Notes: a model not told the origin generated them from the sequence alone. Numbered from the stretch's first letter, positions 28,428 to 36,750 are shown. The stretch is DNA of 61,615 bases from Plectonema cf. radiosum LEGE 06105 (GCF_015207665.1 NZ_JADEWL010000025.1:1-61615); one strand, 5' to 3'. Translations and numbers: made by a program.

Positions 28428-29126
28428 CCCCCCAAAATTAATGACATAGACCAATAGTGCTTCACCACATTAATTTTGATGGGTTTTCTCGCAAACCGAA
28501 CCGGGAATCAAATTCCCGGTCTAATAGCACAAGTCCTATGAATAGGACTAAAAAAATCAATCATAAAATTTCGTTCAAGTACCCATTAAAATTAATGTGG
28601 TGGATCAATACTACCCACCACATTAATTTTGAGGAGTATTACTTCAGTCCTATTTATAGGACTTTCGCTATTAGACAGGGACTTACAGTCCCTGGCGGAT
28701 TAAATATCCACCCCTCAAAATTAATGTGGCAGAGTAATAGTAGTCCATGTCATTAGTTATGATGGCTTAATTAATATAACCTTACTAGTAGTCGGATTTT
28801 ACCAGAAATCTTGTAGAGACGTTATATATAACGTCTCTACATTACGTCAGTAGACAAACAAAACCAATCAAAACTAATAAAAAGGACTAATAGTGGTCCA
28901 CCACATAAGTTATGAGGGGTAATCAATGTAATATTGTAGGTTGGGCTGTTCGCGCAAGCGTTGCGAAGCAAAACGTAGTGGAGCCTCGGCACCCGCGTTG
29001 GGTTGCGCTATGTCCTGTCGGACAGGCTTCGCCAACGCTTAACCCAACCTACGAAGAGGTATTTTAACTCCTCAAAATTAATGTGGCGGACTAATAGTAG
29101 TCGATTGCATTAATTCTGATGGGTTA
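28428..29126. repeat. Array of five palindromic repeats with nested hairpin elements
   Basis: Five roughly 58-base imperfect palindromes (about 28428-28484, 28581-28637, 28709-28768, 28863-28920 and 29066-29126) share arms ACCCCTCAAAATTAATGTGG and the complement, around a CTAATAGTAG-like centre. The spacers are different hairpin elements: GACCGGGAATT / AATTCCCGGTC, AGTCCTAT / ATAGGACT, GAGACGTTATATATAACGTCTC and the GTAGGTTGGG element. It fills the gap between cluster 1 and B1; a 99-codon frame inside it (28457-28756) is repeat translation. Confidence 0.88.
28936..29052. repeat. GTAGGTTGGG inverted-repeat element, copy 1
   Basis: Ends GTAGGTTGGGCT and AACCCAACCTAC are inverted; the body has internal GCG-rich hairpins. 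A shorter copy is at 50462-50529. Non-coding, mobile-looking, of a type common in cyanobacterial genomes. Confidence 0.85.
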
Positions 29127-29390
29127 AGGGAGTGCGTTAACCTCACCCTCCGGGTGAACACGTAGCGTGCGCGGTCTTCGTAGTATGATAGGACATAACG
29201 CAAACGTCCCGCCCGCTATTGGCTAGCCGAACCCTCGCTGATGAAAATGATTTTATAAAGACGCGACAACGTAATTTTAAAGAATATATGAAGTGTAAAA
29301 TAAAACATCGTAATGTCACTATACTAGGGATTATATTTAATACAGCAGAGCAAACAGCAGTAACCAATTAGCTTTTTTCAGTGAAAGAAA

Positions 29391-29708
29391 ATGAGTTATC
29401 CACAACCCGACCAACACGAAATCGTAGAATCATCATTAGTAGTAGTAGCTGAAGACCAAATCTCTTCGGATCTTGGCGGTGAGGCAGTTATTTTGAATAT
29501 GAAGAGCGGAATTTACCACGGTTTGAATGAAGTGGGTGCGCGAATTTGGAATTTGCTCGAACAACCCAAAACCGTAAAAGAAGTCAAACAGGTACTTTTG
29601 GAAGAATACGAAGTTGAAGCAGAAGCTTGCACAAATGACCTTTTCTCACTGCTGAATAATTTAAAAGCCGCAGGGTTGATTAAAGTAATAAATGAAACTG
29701 CTGCGTAA
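29391..29708 (+). CDS. PqqD-like lasso B1 (leader-binding RRE protein)
   Basis: A 105-residue winged-helix protein of the PqqD family. QISSDLGGEAVILN, SGIYHGLNEVGARIWNLLEQP and the C-terminal LLNNLKAAGLIKV follow the RiPP recognition element pattern. Such B1 proteins bind the YxxPxL part of the precursor leader and deliver it to B2. It is the only intact B1 in the window and so should serve both A1 and A2. Its stop overlaps the B2 start by 17 bases, which implies translational coupling. Confidence 0.92.
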   Translation: MSYPQPDQHEIVESSLVVVAEDQISSDLGGEAVILNMKSGIYHGLNEVGARIWNLLEQPKTVKEVKQVLLEEYEVEAEACTNDLFSLLNNLKAAGLIKVINETAA

Positions 29709-30129
29709 GTTTTGGAATCTGAGAAAGGTTGATTTTTACTTTCTATTTGTGACATTTTTGTTACTAGGAGTAATTAGGTTAGGGTTGTGGTTACTAGAGT
29801 TTCGCATTTTATTAAAAATAGTAAATAAACTGAACACGAAAAAATTGCCACTCCCTAATGCCACTCTGGGTAAAATTATTTGGGCTGTGAATGTTACAAC
29901 CCGCTATATGCCAGGTGGAGCAAAATGTTTGGCAAGGGCTTTAACTACACAAATTTTGATGAATCATAGTAGTTTTTCTCCCGAATTGTGCATAGGTGTT
30001 GCGAAAGGACACTCAGGAGAATTAGAAGCCCACGCTTGGATTAAATATCAGGGATATGTTGTCATCGGTTATCTACCGGATCTACCACGCTACATTCAAC
30101 TACCATCCCTCGAAGGAATTAAATTATGA
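29692..30129 (+). CDS. Lasso B2 leader peptidase (transglutaminase-like)
   Basis: A 145-residue protein with an N-terminal membrane-associated hydrophobic stretch (about 15-36) and a transglutaminase-fold cysteine protease domain. Cys79 in GGAKCLARAL and His114 in EAHAWIKY are the expected catalytic pair; the acidic third residue is not obvious, Asp130 in YLPDLPRY being the nearest candidate. B2 cleaves the leader after the Thr at -2 region. The ATG lies inside the B1 end, and the TGA stop overlaps the C2 ATG as ATGA. It is the only intact B2 here, so A1 must also depend on it. Confidence 0.92.
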   Translation: MKLLRKFWNLRKVDFYFLFVTFLLLGVIRLGLWLLEFRILLKIVNKLNTKKLPLPNATLGKIIWAVNVTTRYMPGGAKCLARALTTQILMNHSSFSPELCIGVAKGHSGELEAHAWIKYQGYVVIGYLPDLPRYIQLPSLEGIKL

Positions 30130-32036
30130 GCGGCATCGTAGGTATTTATTACCTTGACGGTCGTCCTTTAGACCGCGAAAACTTAACAAAAATGGTTGAT
30201 ATATTGGCGCATCGCGGACCAGATGGTGCAGATATCTGGGTTGATGGATGCGTCGGTTTGGGACACCGGATGTTGTGGACTACTCCTGAGTCTCTGTTTG
30301 AGAAGCTGCCTTTGATTAATCAAAGGGGTGATTTAGTAATTACAGCAGATGCTCGCATAGATAATCGTGAGGAATTGATAGCTGCTTTACAGATAAATAA
30401 TCGTCCTGCTGATAAGATTGCAGATAGCGAGCTGATATTGGCAGCTTACGAGAAATGGGGCGAAGATTGTCCCCAGCATTTACTAGGTGATTTTGCATTT
30501 GCGATTTGGGATGAGCGTAAACAGGTATTATTTTGCGCTAGAGACCATATGGGTGTGAAGCCTCTATACTACTATCAATCAGATAAATTTTTAGTGCTTG
30601 CTTCTGAAATAAAAGCACTGTTTTGTTTGCCAGAAGTACCGCGCCAATTGAATGAACTCAAAGTTGCTCATCACCTGACACTATTTTTTGAAGACAGGGT
30701 AAATACCTTCTACAAAGATATACTTCGGTTAGCGGCAGCCCATTCATTAACCGTAAACTCAAGAAGGTTAGAGGTTAAATGTTACTGGAAGTTAGACCCG
30801 AAGCGCGAGATTAAGCTTAATTCCCATCGGGAGTATGTTGAAGCTTTTCGCGAAATCTTTACCGAAGCAGTACGTTGTCGTCTACGTAGCGCTTTTCCTG
30901 TAGGGTCTACTTTGAGTGGTGGACTTGATTCCTCTTCCATTACCTGTACGGCACGTATGCTGTTAGCTGAATCGGGAAGAAAACCGCTGCATACTTTTTC
31001 AGCAATTTTCCCTAATTTACCTCCTGATGCGCTGCAATGGATTGACGAACGTTATTTTATCAATGCCGTACAATCTCTAGGAGGCTTTGAGTTTCATAAT
31101 ATCCATGCAGACTATCTTAATCCTCTGGTAAAACCGCTTTGGCAAGATGATGAGCCAGTTTATTCTCCAAATTTGTATATTCATTTAGCACTTTACGAAT
31201 CTGCACAATCAAACGGTGTTCGTGTATTTTTGGATGGAATAGATGGGGACAGTACGATTTCTCATGGATGGGCGCGTCTGACAGAACTGATCTATGGAGG
31301 TAAATGGAGAACTTTACGTAATGAGATGAAAGCGGCTTCTGAGTTGTCTGGAATATCTCAGCAGCAACTTCTATGGAAATATGGTTTTCAAACCCCTATC
31401 CAAGAACCTGCGTTACGCCTTTGGCAAATATTACAACAAAATCCGAAATCTACTTTTACATTTAATCAAATCATTAATGATACGTTTTCTCAACGAATCG
31501 GATTAGCACAAAACATCCAATCCTTAACAAAGGAAGTTCCATTTCTAAATTTTAGTGCTAGACAGATACATTCTTCAGGGTTGAATGCTGGTATTCATCA
31601 ATATGTTCAGGAATTGGCTGATAAAGTTACTGCTTCTCATTGCCTAGAAGCTCGTTATCCATTTTATGATAAACGACTGATTGAATTTTGCGTAGCTCTA
31701 CCTTCATCCCAAAAATTTCGCCAAGGTTGGACGCGAATAATTTTACGTCAAGCAATGAGAGATATTCTACCTCCACAAGTGCATTCGCGCACCGGCAAAG
31801 GAAGACTAAGCTTCAATTTTCAAGACAAATTATTAAAGTATGAGCAAAAAACTATAGAAAGGGTATTTGAAGAAGCCAATCAATTAAATAAGTACGTGAA
31901 TTTATCAGCACTTCACACAGCTTATCATCGTTACGCGGCTCATCCTTTACAGACACAAATAAAGGTAGATGCCATTGCTGTATTCTGTGCGGTAACGCTA
32001 TCTCAGTGGTTGAATCAAGCAAATCTCAATACTTAA
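30126..32036 (+). CDS. Lasso peptide cyclase C2 (asparagine synthase-like)
   Basis: A 636-residue AsnB-like protein. As in C1, residue 2 is Ser (MSGI), so no glutaminase nucleophile is present. The ATP-pyrophosphatase motif is LSGGLDSSSITC (263-274), with conserved RLIEFC and acidic residues further on. It should form the ring of A2. The N-terminal 150 residues are very close to C1 (for example HRGPDGADIWVD and GLGHRMLWTTPES are shared); the C-terminal halves, which contact the precursor core, diverge more. C2 is about 37 residues shorter. Translation is coupled to B2. Confidence 0.93.
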   Translation: MSGIVGIYYLDGRPLDRENLTKMVDILAHRGPDGADIWVDGCVGLGHRMLWTTPESLFEKLPLINQRGDLVITADARIDNREELIAALQINNRPADKIADSELILAAYEKWGEDCPQHLLGDFAFAIWDERKQVLFCARDHMGVKPLYYYQSDKFLVLASEIKALFCLPEVPRQLNELKVAHHLTLFFEDRVNTFYKDILRLAAAHSLTVNSRRLEVKCYWKLDPKREIKLNSHREYVEAFREIFTEAVRCRLRSAFPVGSTLSGGLDSSSITCTARMLLAESGRKPLHTFSAIFPNLPPDALQWIDERYFINAVQSLGGFEFHNIHADYLNPLVKPLWQDDEPVYSPNLYIHLALYESAQSNGVRVFLDGIDGDSTISHGWARLTELIYGGKWRTLRNEMKAASELSGISQQQLLWKYGFQTPIQEPALRLWQILQQNPKSTFTFNQIINDTFSQRIGLAQNIQSLTKEVPFLNFSARQIHSSGLNAGIHQYVQELADKVTASHCLEARYPFYDKRLIEFCVALPSSQKFRQGWTRIILRQAMRDILPPQVHSRTGKGRLSFNFQDKLLKYEQKTIERVFEEANQLNKYVNLSALHTAYHRYAAHPLQTQIKVDAIAVFCAVTLSQWLNQANLNT

Positions 32037-32116
32037 TTTTCTTAGTTAAATTAAGAGTTAATTGGAACTTTTGGGTTCTACACAACTCCAAAGCTTCTAT
32101 GTTTTGCACAAATTAT

Positions 32117-32216
32117 TTGAATTTATATTGTTTGAACTTATATTAAGCACTATTTAAAAGTGCGTCTTTTGTTCAGTTATCTGAATTTATATTTAAGCAC
32201 TTATTTCAAAGTGCAA
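32117..32216 (+). promoter_or_regulatory. Two hairpin-forming repeats upstream of A2
   Basis: GAATTTATAT followed by AAGCACTATTTAAAAGTGC occurs at 32117-32163, and a related GAATTTATATTTAAGCACTT...AAGTGC at 32183-32214. Each can fold as GCACT / AGTGC. They lie between the C2 stop and the A2 ribosome site and may raise or time precursor expression. Confidence 0.45.
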
Positions 32217-32255
32217 CTACTTCATTTTGTCAATTTACTTAGAGGACAATCAATC

Positions 32256-32438
32256 ATGGCTAAGAATTGGAATGTACCCCAGTTAACTACCTTTGGTTCT
32301 GTAGAAGAGCTAACACAGGTAAAATTTGCAGGTTCTGACGATGGAACCGCATTAGACATCGATGGGCCTAACAATAATACAGGTGTGATCAGCATTGGTG
32401 ACCAATTTACTGGTATTACATTAGTTCCTGTTTCGTAG
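32256..32438 (+). CDS. Lasso-type RiPP precursor A2
   Basis: A 60-residue peptide with Trp5, Pro8, Leu10, Gly14 and Thr20 in the lasso leader pattern (Trp in place of the usual Tyr). Cleavage after Gln21 would leave a 39-residue core starting Val22-Lys-Phe-Ala-Gly, with core Asp7 or Asp8 (residues 28-29) as ring acceptor; Val as first core residue would be unusual. The last residue is Ser, the position modified by HPr-kinase-like enzymes in paeninodin-type lasso peptides. AGAGGA lies about 10 bases upstream of this ATG; an upstream in-frame start at 32160 lacks such a site. Confidence 0.85.
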   Translation: MAKNWNVPQLTTFGSVEELTQVKFAGSDDGTALDIDGPNNNTGVISIGDQFTGITLVPVS

Positions 32439-32478
32439 TTGAAATTGAATTAGTTTTAGTTTTTTAAACGTTTAAATC

Positions 32479-32523
32479 GAGGAAATCATAAAAATACTAA
32501 CTTAGGCTTTCTATGATTTTCTC
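32479..32523 (+). terminator. Hairpin between A2 and K2 (first)
   Basis: GAGGAAATCATA pairs with TATGATTTTCTC (one G-T pair). Its place just after the precursor suggests partial termination or mRNA protection, giving more A2 than K2 mRNA. Confidence 0.55.
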
Positions 32524-32591
32524 TTCTTTACGAGTAATAAAAATCTAAATACTATTTCAATTACTTAATAGTAACTTGCTATTAATTCCAC

Positions 32592-32621
32592 GGGGAGTTA
32601 GTCTTTTGACTTAAACTCCCC
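32592..32621 (+). terminator. Hairpin between A2 and K2 (second)
   Basis: GGGGAGTTAGTC and GACTTAAACTCCCC fold around TTTT with a two-base bulge. There is no run of T after it, so attenuation or mRNA stabilisation is as likely as full termination. Confidence 0.5.
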
Positions 32622-32660
32622 ATTCTCTAGAAAAATTATCCAACCAATAAGATAATCGAT

Positions 32661-33587
32661 ATGCAAAGTAAAAATATTTACTATGCTTATGGTTTAACCA
32701 TACACTCCGAAATCTGTATACCAGAATTTGTTTGTGCAGAGCTAGATGCAGTTGCAAGCGATGTTACCGTATGTGTAAAACACGGCATTTCCCTTGATAA
32801 TTATCTGGCTTCAGAGATTCTTAATCAATACGGCTATCTAAATATAACCCTTAAAACGGCAACAGTTTTTGTACAAGGTATGGGTCTCATCTTCGTTGAA
32901 GATGGGAATAAAATTGTTATCATTCCTCAACCAGATGCTTCTGAAGAAATCATTCGCCTTTACCTTGTAGGAACGGTTATGGCAATCCTGCTCTATCAAA
33001 GGGGCTTGTTAGTTTTACATGGAAGTGCAGTTGAGATAGAAGGTAATTGTGCAATTTTCTTAGGTGCATCTGGTGCAGGTAAATCTTCCACAATAGCTGC
33101 TCTTAATGCTCATGGATATTCAATTATTGCCGACGATGTAGCAGCAGTCAATACAACTAAAAAACCTAATACTGTATATCCTGCCTTTCCGCAAATCAAG
33201 TTAGGTTCAGAACTTTGTACCTCTTTAGGTTATGATTTTGATTCGCTGCATTTTTTAGGTTTAGAAGAAAAGCGCGGCTACCGTTTAAAGCAAGGCTTTA
33301 ATCGAACACCATTACCAATTAGACGTATCTATACCCTTGCTTTTGGTGAAGAATTTAGCATTACCCCGCTCAAACCACAAGAAGCAGTCATCGAACTAAT
33401 ACGCCACTCTCGTCCTACAACGTTGTATCATAATGGTGGTGCCTCTCACTTTTTACAATGTGCGGCTTTAGCTAAAGAGTGTACTATTCATCGTCTGGTA
33501 CGACCTCGCAACCTGTCATTGTTGCCGGAGTTAGTTAAATTAGTTGAGGAACATGTTGCGTCTGATTTAGCTGCAACTATAGTTTAA
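32661..33587 (+). CDS. HPr kinase-like protein K2 of lasso cluster 2
   Basis: A 308-residue HprK/LasK-type protein: LLVLHGSAVEI (116-126), Walker A GASGAGKSS (135-143) and the IADDVAAV acidic pair (158-159). It is a paralogue of K1, with the same layout including LPIRRIYTL and AVIELIRHSRPT. In paeninodin-type clusters such kinases phosphorylate the precursor C-terminal Ser; A2 ends in Ser, so A2 is a plausible substrate. A nucleotidyltransferase-like gene follows, which could extend the phosphate. The reaction itself is an inference. Confidence 0.87.
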   Translation: MQSKNIYYAYGLTIHSEICIPEFVCAELDAVASDVTVCVKHGISLDNYLASEILNQYGYLNITLKTATVFVQGMGLIFVEDGNKIVIIPQPDASEEIIRLYLVGTVMAILLYQRGLLVLHGSAVEIEGNCAIFLGASGAGKSSTIAALNAHGYSIIADDVAAVNTTKKPNTVYPAFPQIKLGSELCTSLGYDFDSLHFLGLEEKRGYRLKQGFNRTPLPIRRIYTLAFGEEFSITPLKPQEAVIELIRHSRPTTLYHNGGASHFLQCAALAKECTIHRLVRPRNLSLLPELVKLVEEHVASDLAATIV

Positions 33588-33627
33588 GTGAGAAATTTCT
33601 AAATAAATTGGCGCTTTATTACCACTA

Positions 33628-33713
33628 CTACACAAACAAAGTCCACCTGCGTGGACTATATCAAATAACCCGCGTAGGCGGGTTTTGCCTGTGTAGCTGC
33701 GACTTCTAGTCGC
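33628..33713. repeat. Hairpin-rich element between K2 and N
   Basis: CTACACA at 33628 and TGTGTAG ending at 33696 are inverted ends; inside are GTCCACCTGCGTGGAC (33641-33656) and AACCCGCGTAGGCGGGTT (33667-33684), and just outside is GCGACTTCTAGTCGC (33699-33713). A small non-coding repeat that may also act as a terminator for K2. Confidence 0.8.
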
Positions 33714-33781
33714 CATTTTAAATTAATAAAATTAAATTCTAAATAAAATAGTAAAAATTATTAAAACCAATTATTACACTT

Positions 33782-34912
33782 ATGAAAACTTTATCTAAAC
33801 TCGATACCAAAAACCAATTAATCAATACTTGTCCTGAAATAGAATTACTTCTATCTTGCCTCAACCCCGATATCAATAATGCCATAACAGAACGCATCAA
33901 AACTTTAATTAAACAAAATATAGATTGGCAATATTTAACCCAAACAGCAGATAGACATGGGGTGTTATCCCTAGTGTATTCTCGTCTCAATAATATTTGT
34001 CCACAAGCTCTACCAGAATCAGTTCTAAATCAATGGCGCAGAAATTTTCAATATGTTGCCCAACGTAACTTATTTTTAACAGGAGAATTAGTTAATCTTC
34101 TCAAGTTATTAAAAGAAAAAAATATCGTAGCTCTACCTTATAAAGGTCCAATTTTAGCTAGTTTAATTTACAAAAATGTAGCCTTACGACGCTTCGGGGA
34201 TTTAGATATTATCGTGCAAGAAAAAGATATTTTTGCAGTCAGAGAATTACTGATAGCTCAAGGATATCTACCCAAAATAGAAATGACTGACGCGGAGTTA
34301 GTGAAATATCTAAACTCTAAAACCGAACATACTTATGATTTTATTCATAACGATAAAAACGTCTTTTTAGAAATTCACTGGCGAATTGCACCGAAGTATA
34401 TTACTCCTATCGCTGCGAAAGATTTGTGGGAAGATTTAGAACCTTTTTCTCTTGCTGGTACAACTATAAATAATCTACCTTTAGAATGTTGGCTACCAAT
34501 CCTTTGCGTGCATGGTTCCAGACATATGTGGGAAAGACTATCATGGCTGTGCGACATTGCAACACTGATTCATAAAAACCCAGATATAAATTGGGAAAAA
34601 GTAGTCCAAAAGGCTAATCTTTGGGGTTGTCAACGAATGCTATTCTTGGGACTATTCATGTCTCATGAATTATTTGGAGTTGACTTACCACCAGAAATTT
34701 GGCAGCAAATGAAGAAGGTTGAGCCTATCATAAAAGGTATTGTTCCTCAAGTATATCAACAGCTTTTTGCTGAAGTTAGAACTTCCGATAAATTTATGGG
34801 AAGAACGTTTTATCATATTCAGGTCAGAGAACGTTTAAACCATAAGATTTTGTATATTCAATCTTTTCTTTACTGGTTGGTAAAGGGGAAAAAGGAGTTG
34901 GGTGAGGGGTAG
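33782..34912 (+). CDS. Nucleotidyltransferase-family protein N of lasso cluster 2
   Basis: A 376-residue protein of the NTP_transf_5 type. The active site RRFGDLDIIV (136-145; GDLD 139-142) is the GD(x)D pattern of this superfamily, preceded by ALPYKGPIL and followed by FLEIHWRI. Similar genes stand beside HPr-kinase-like genes in several lasso clusters; in the pseudomycoidin cluster the pair has been linked to further modification of a phosphorylated peptide. Here it follows K2 and is absent from cluster 1. Its role on A2 is inferred from context; it could instead act on an unrelated substrate. Confidence 0.82.
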   Translation: MKTLSKLDTKNQLINTCPEIELLLSCLNPDINNAITERIKTLIKQNIDWQYLTQTADRHGVLSLVYSRLNNICPQALPESVLNQWRRNFQYVAQRNLFLTGELVNLLKLLKEKNIVALPYKGPILASLIYKNVALRRFGDLDIIVQEKDIFAVRELLIAQGYLPKIEMTDAELVKYLNSKTEHTYDFIHNDKNVFLEIHWRIAPKYITPIAAKDLWEDLEPFSLAGTTINNLPLECWLPILCVHGSRHMWERLSWLCDIATLIHKNPDINWEKVVQKANLWGCQRMLFLGLFMSHELFGVDLPPEIWQQMKKVEPIIKGIVPQVYQQLFAEVRTSDKFMGRTFYHIQVRERLNHKILYIQSFLYWLVKGKKELGEG

Positions 34913-35310
34913 TAGTTTAAAGATGAATAGGACTTAGGCACAGACTAAGTGTTTACGTCATTGCGAGCGAAGCATTAGCGCAGCATCTCCCAAGGTGTGT
35001 TTTATCACCGAAGTGCGTTTCTCGTTACGAATGCGTAATATCAAATCCGTTTGTATCGGAATTATATATTTTTAACGCAAAGTGACGCGGAGTTAAGCGC
35101 AGAGGAACGCAGAGTTTTTTTGCACATACTTTTTATCATTCCGATGTAAGCGTAAAGGATATAAGTCCTGATAAATTTTCAATATAAATAATCGTATACA
35201 ATTAATTGCTCAGTGAGCGTACTCTCGATTAATAATTATAGAGAAATAATGTGTGTAAAATGCTAAAAGTAATGAATAAAATGTGCTTGTTATATTTGTT
35301 GTTATTTAAA
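34913..35310. other. Intergenic region at the right edge of the lasso island
   Basis: It contains an ACGCAAAGTGACGCGGAG...AACGCAGAG repeat (about 35076-35114), related to segments near 13.6, 15.9 and 55.1 kb. The rest is AT-rich and contains no convincing gene. It marks the convergent boundary between the island and the minus-strand polysaccharide block. Confidence 0.55.
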
Positions 35311-36750
35311 CTAGTTATCTACGTCTAAAGCTGATTGCATACTAAGCAAACGCTCATGTTTAGCAATTCGCCGCTCGTGCCATTGCAGACCAATCATAAT
35401 AGCTATCACCATCGTTTGAGCCGGTTCTTCCATTTGGGTGATAATCCAGCCATAGACAAACAGCGTCATCAGATTAAATCGAGAAAAGTCATCCTTAGCA
35501 ATACGAGTCCATACGATATAACTAAGATATAAATAAACTCCCAAACCTAAAAATCCTAAATCTCCCCAAATACCAGCCCAGCTAAACATGGGAATAAACA
35601 AAGAAGATTCCTGAACAAGCCAATCATTTTGGAGTGCATTCCAAGTTTCGATGCTGGCTGGATGAATTGTAGCTCCTAAAGCAACCAGCATACTTTGATA
35701 ATCTCGCATTACCCATCCCCCTAATCGTCCAATAGTATGTCCTGGTCCAATACCTAAAAACCAGTTTAAAGGAGACTGGAAATGGGAGATAACAATGCGA
35801 ATTCCTGCCAATTTACTATTAACAGCCTGACCATTAGGGCCATAAAGATGAGTTCTTCCCGCCCAGTATTTAATAGCATCTAAACCTGGTAAATCTAAGT
35901 TTTGTACCGCCCAAATAAACACCACCAAAACGAGAATAAAGCTGATGGCGTATGTAAGCGTCTTGCTCAAATTATTAAATTTAGTGAACAATAAAAGTAA
36001 CCAGGCTACAAAAAAAGTCAGAAGAATTTGCTTTGAGTCAGAAATCAGCACTTGATAAAACGCCGCTAATATCCAAAATATTCGCTGCCATATAGGAGCT
36101 GTTTTCGCATTGAAAAAATAGTATAAAGCAACGGCTAATGAAATAGAACAAGATACATAATTACCTGCACCTGATAAATAAAAAACACCTTGAACTGCAT
36201 CTTCAGGAGTGTAGGGTAATCGAGGAATCATGCCAGTATCTATTAAAGGTTTTTGAATAAAAGCAGTAAATAAATTAATTACGCAAGAAACTAGTAGCCA
36301 AGCCCTGATTTTTTGATAATTTTCTTTCGATAGAGGTATACAAATTATTGTTAATAATACTAGGAAAGGTTCGACAAGTATCATGTAATTCAAAAATATA
36401 TTAATCTCACCAGCCTTATTTAAGAATGCACTGGCTACCATAACTCCAAGCAGAAGCACACAGGCAGTAATTAATTCCCATGAAATTGCAATTTGTGTTC
36501 TATCCTTAGTGCGTGTCTTGCGTATCGCAACAAAAAGAGCAAATGGAGCTATCAAAAAATGTAAAAAATTGATAGCTGAAGGGGCACCAGCGGCTGCAAT
36601 TATTCTAGGAAAAAAAGTAGTGACAAATGTAATTAATATTAATGTTACAGTTGTCAGATGTAGTGTTTTTCTGTCTTTAAGTATCTGTCGCTTTCCGGAA
36701 GATATTGAGTACATATTCTTGCGACCAAAGTCATTTTGACAATTAAGCAA
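35311..36750 (-). CDS. O-antigen ligase/polymerase-like membrane protein
   Basis: A 479-residue protein with about 11 hydrophobic helices. A long outside loop (about 285-380) containing WAGRTHLYGPNG and WFLGIGPGHTIGRLG is where Wzy_C/WaaL family proteins carry their catalytic residues. It is probably the polymerase or ligase of the second exopolysaccharide block. It is last in a run of minus-strand genes and ends close to the lasso island. Confidence 0.8.
   Translation of the reverse strand: MLNCQNDFGRKNMYSISSGKRQILKDRKTLHLTTVTLILITFVTTFFPRIIAAAGAPSAINFLHFLIAPFALFVAIRKTRTKDRTQIAISWELITACVLLLGVMVASAFLNKAGEINIFLNYMILVEPFLVLLTIICIPLSKENYQKIRAWLLVSCVINLFTAFIQKPLIDTGMIPRLPYTPEDAVQGVFYLSGAGNYVSCSISLAVALYYFFNAKTAPIWQRIFWILAAFYQVLISDSKQILLTFFVAWLLLLFTKFNNLSKTLTYAISFILVLVVFIWAVQNLDLPGLDAIKYWAGRTHLYGPNGQAVNSKLAGIRIVISHFQSPLNWFLGIGPGHTIGRLGGWVMRDYQSMLVALGATIHPASIETWNALQNDWLVQESSLFIPMFSWAGIWGDLGFLGLGVYLYLSYIVWTRIAKDDFSRFNLMTLFVYGWIITQMEEPAQTMVIAIMIGLQWHERRIAKHERLLSMQSALDVDN

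Noticed and set aside
28457-28756. 99-codon plus-strand ORF
   Set aside because: It is a translation of palindromic repeats (HHINFDGF and similar), with no ribosome site or family.
19933-35310. Integrative element using tRNA-Gln as attachment site
   Set aside because: No integrase gene and no second copy of the tRNA 3' end was found at the right edge of the island.
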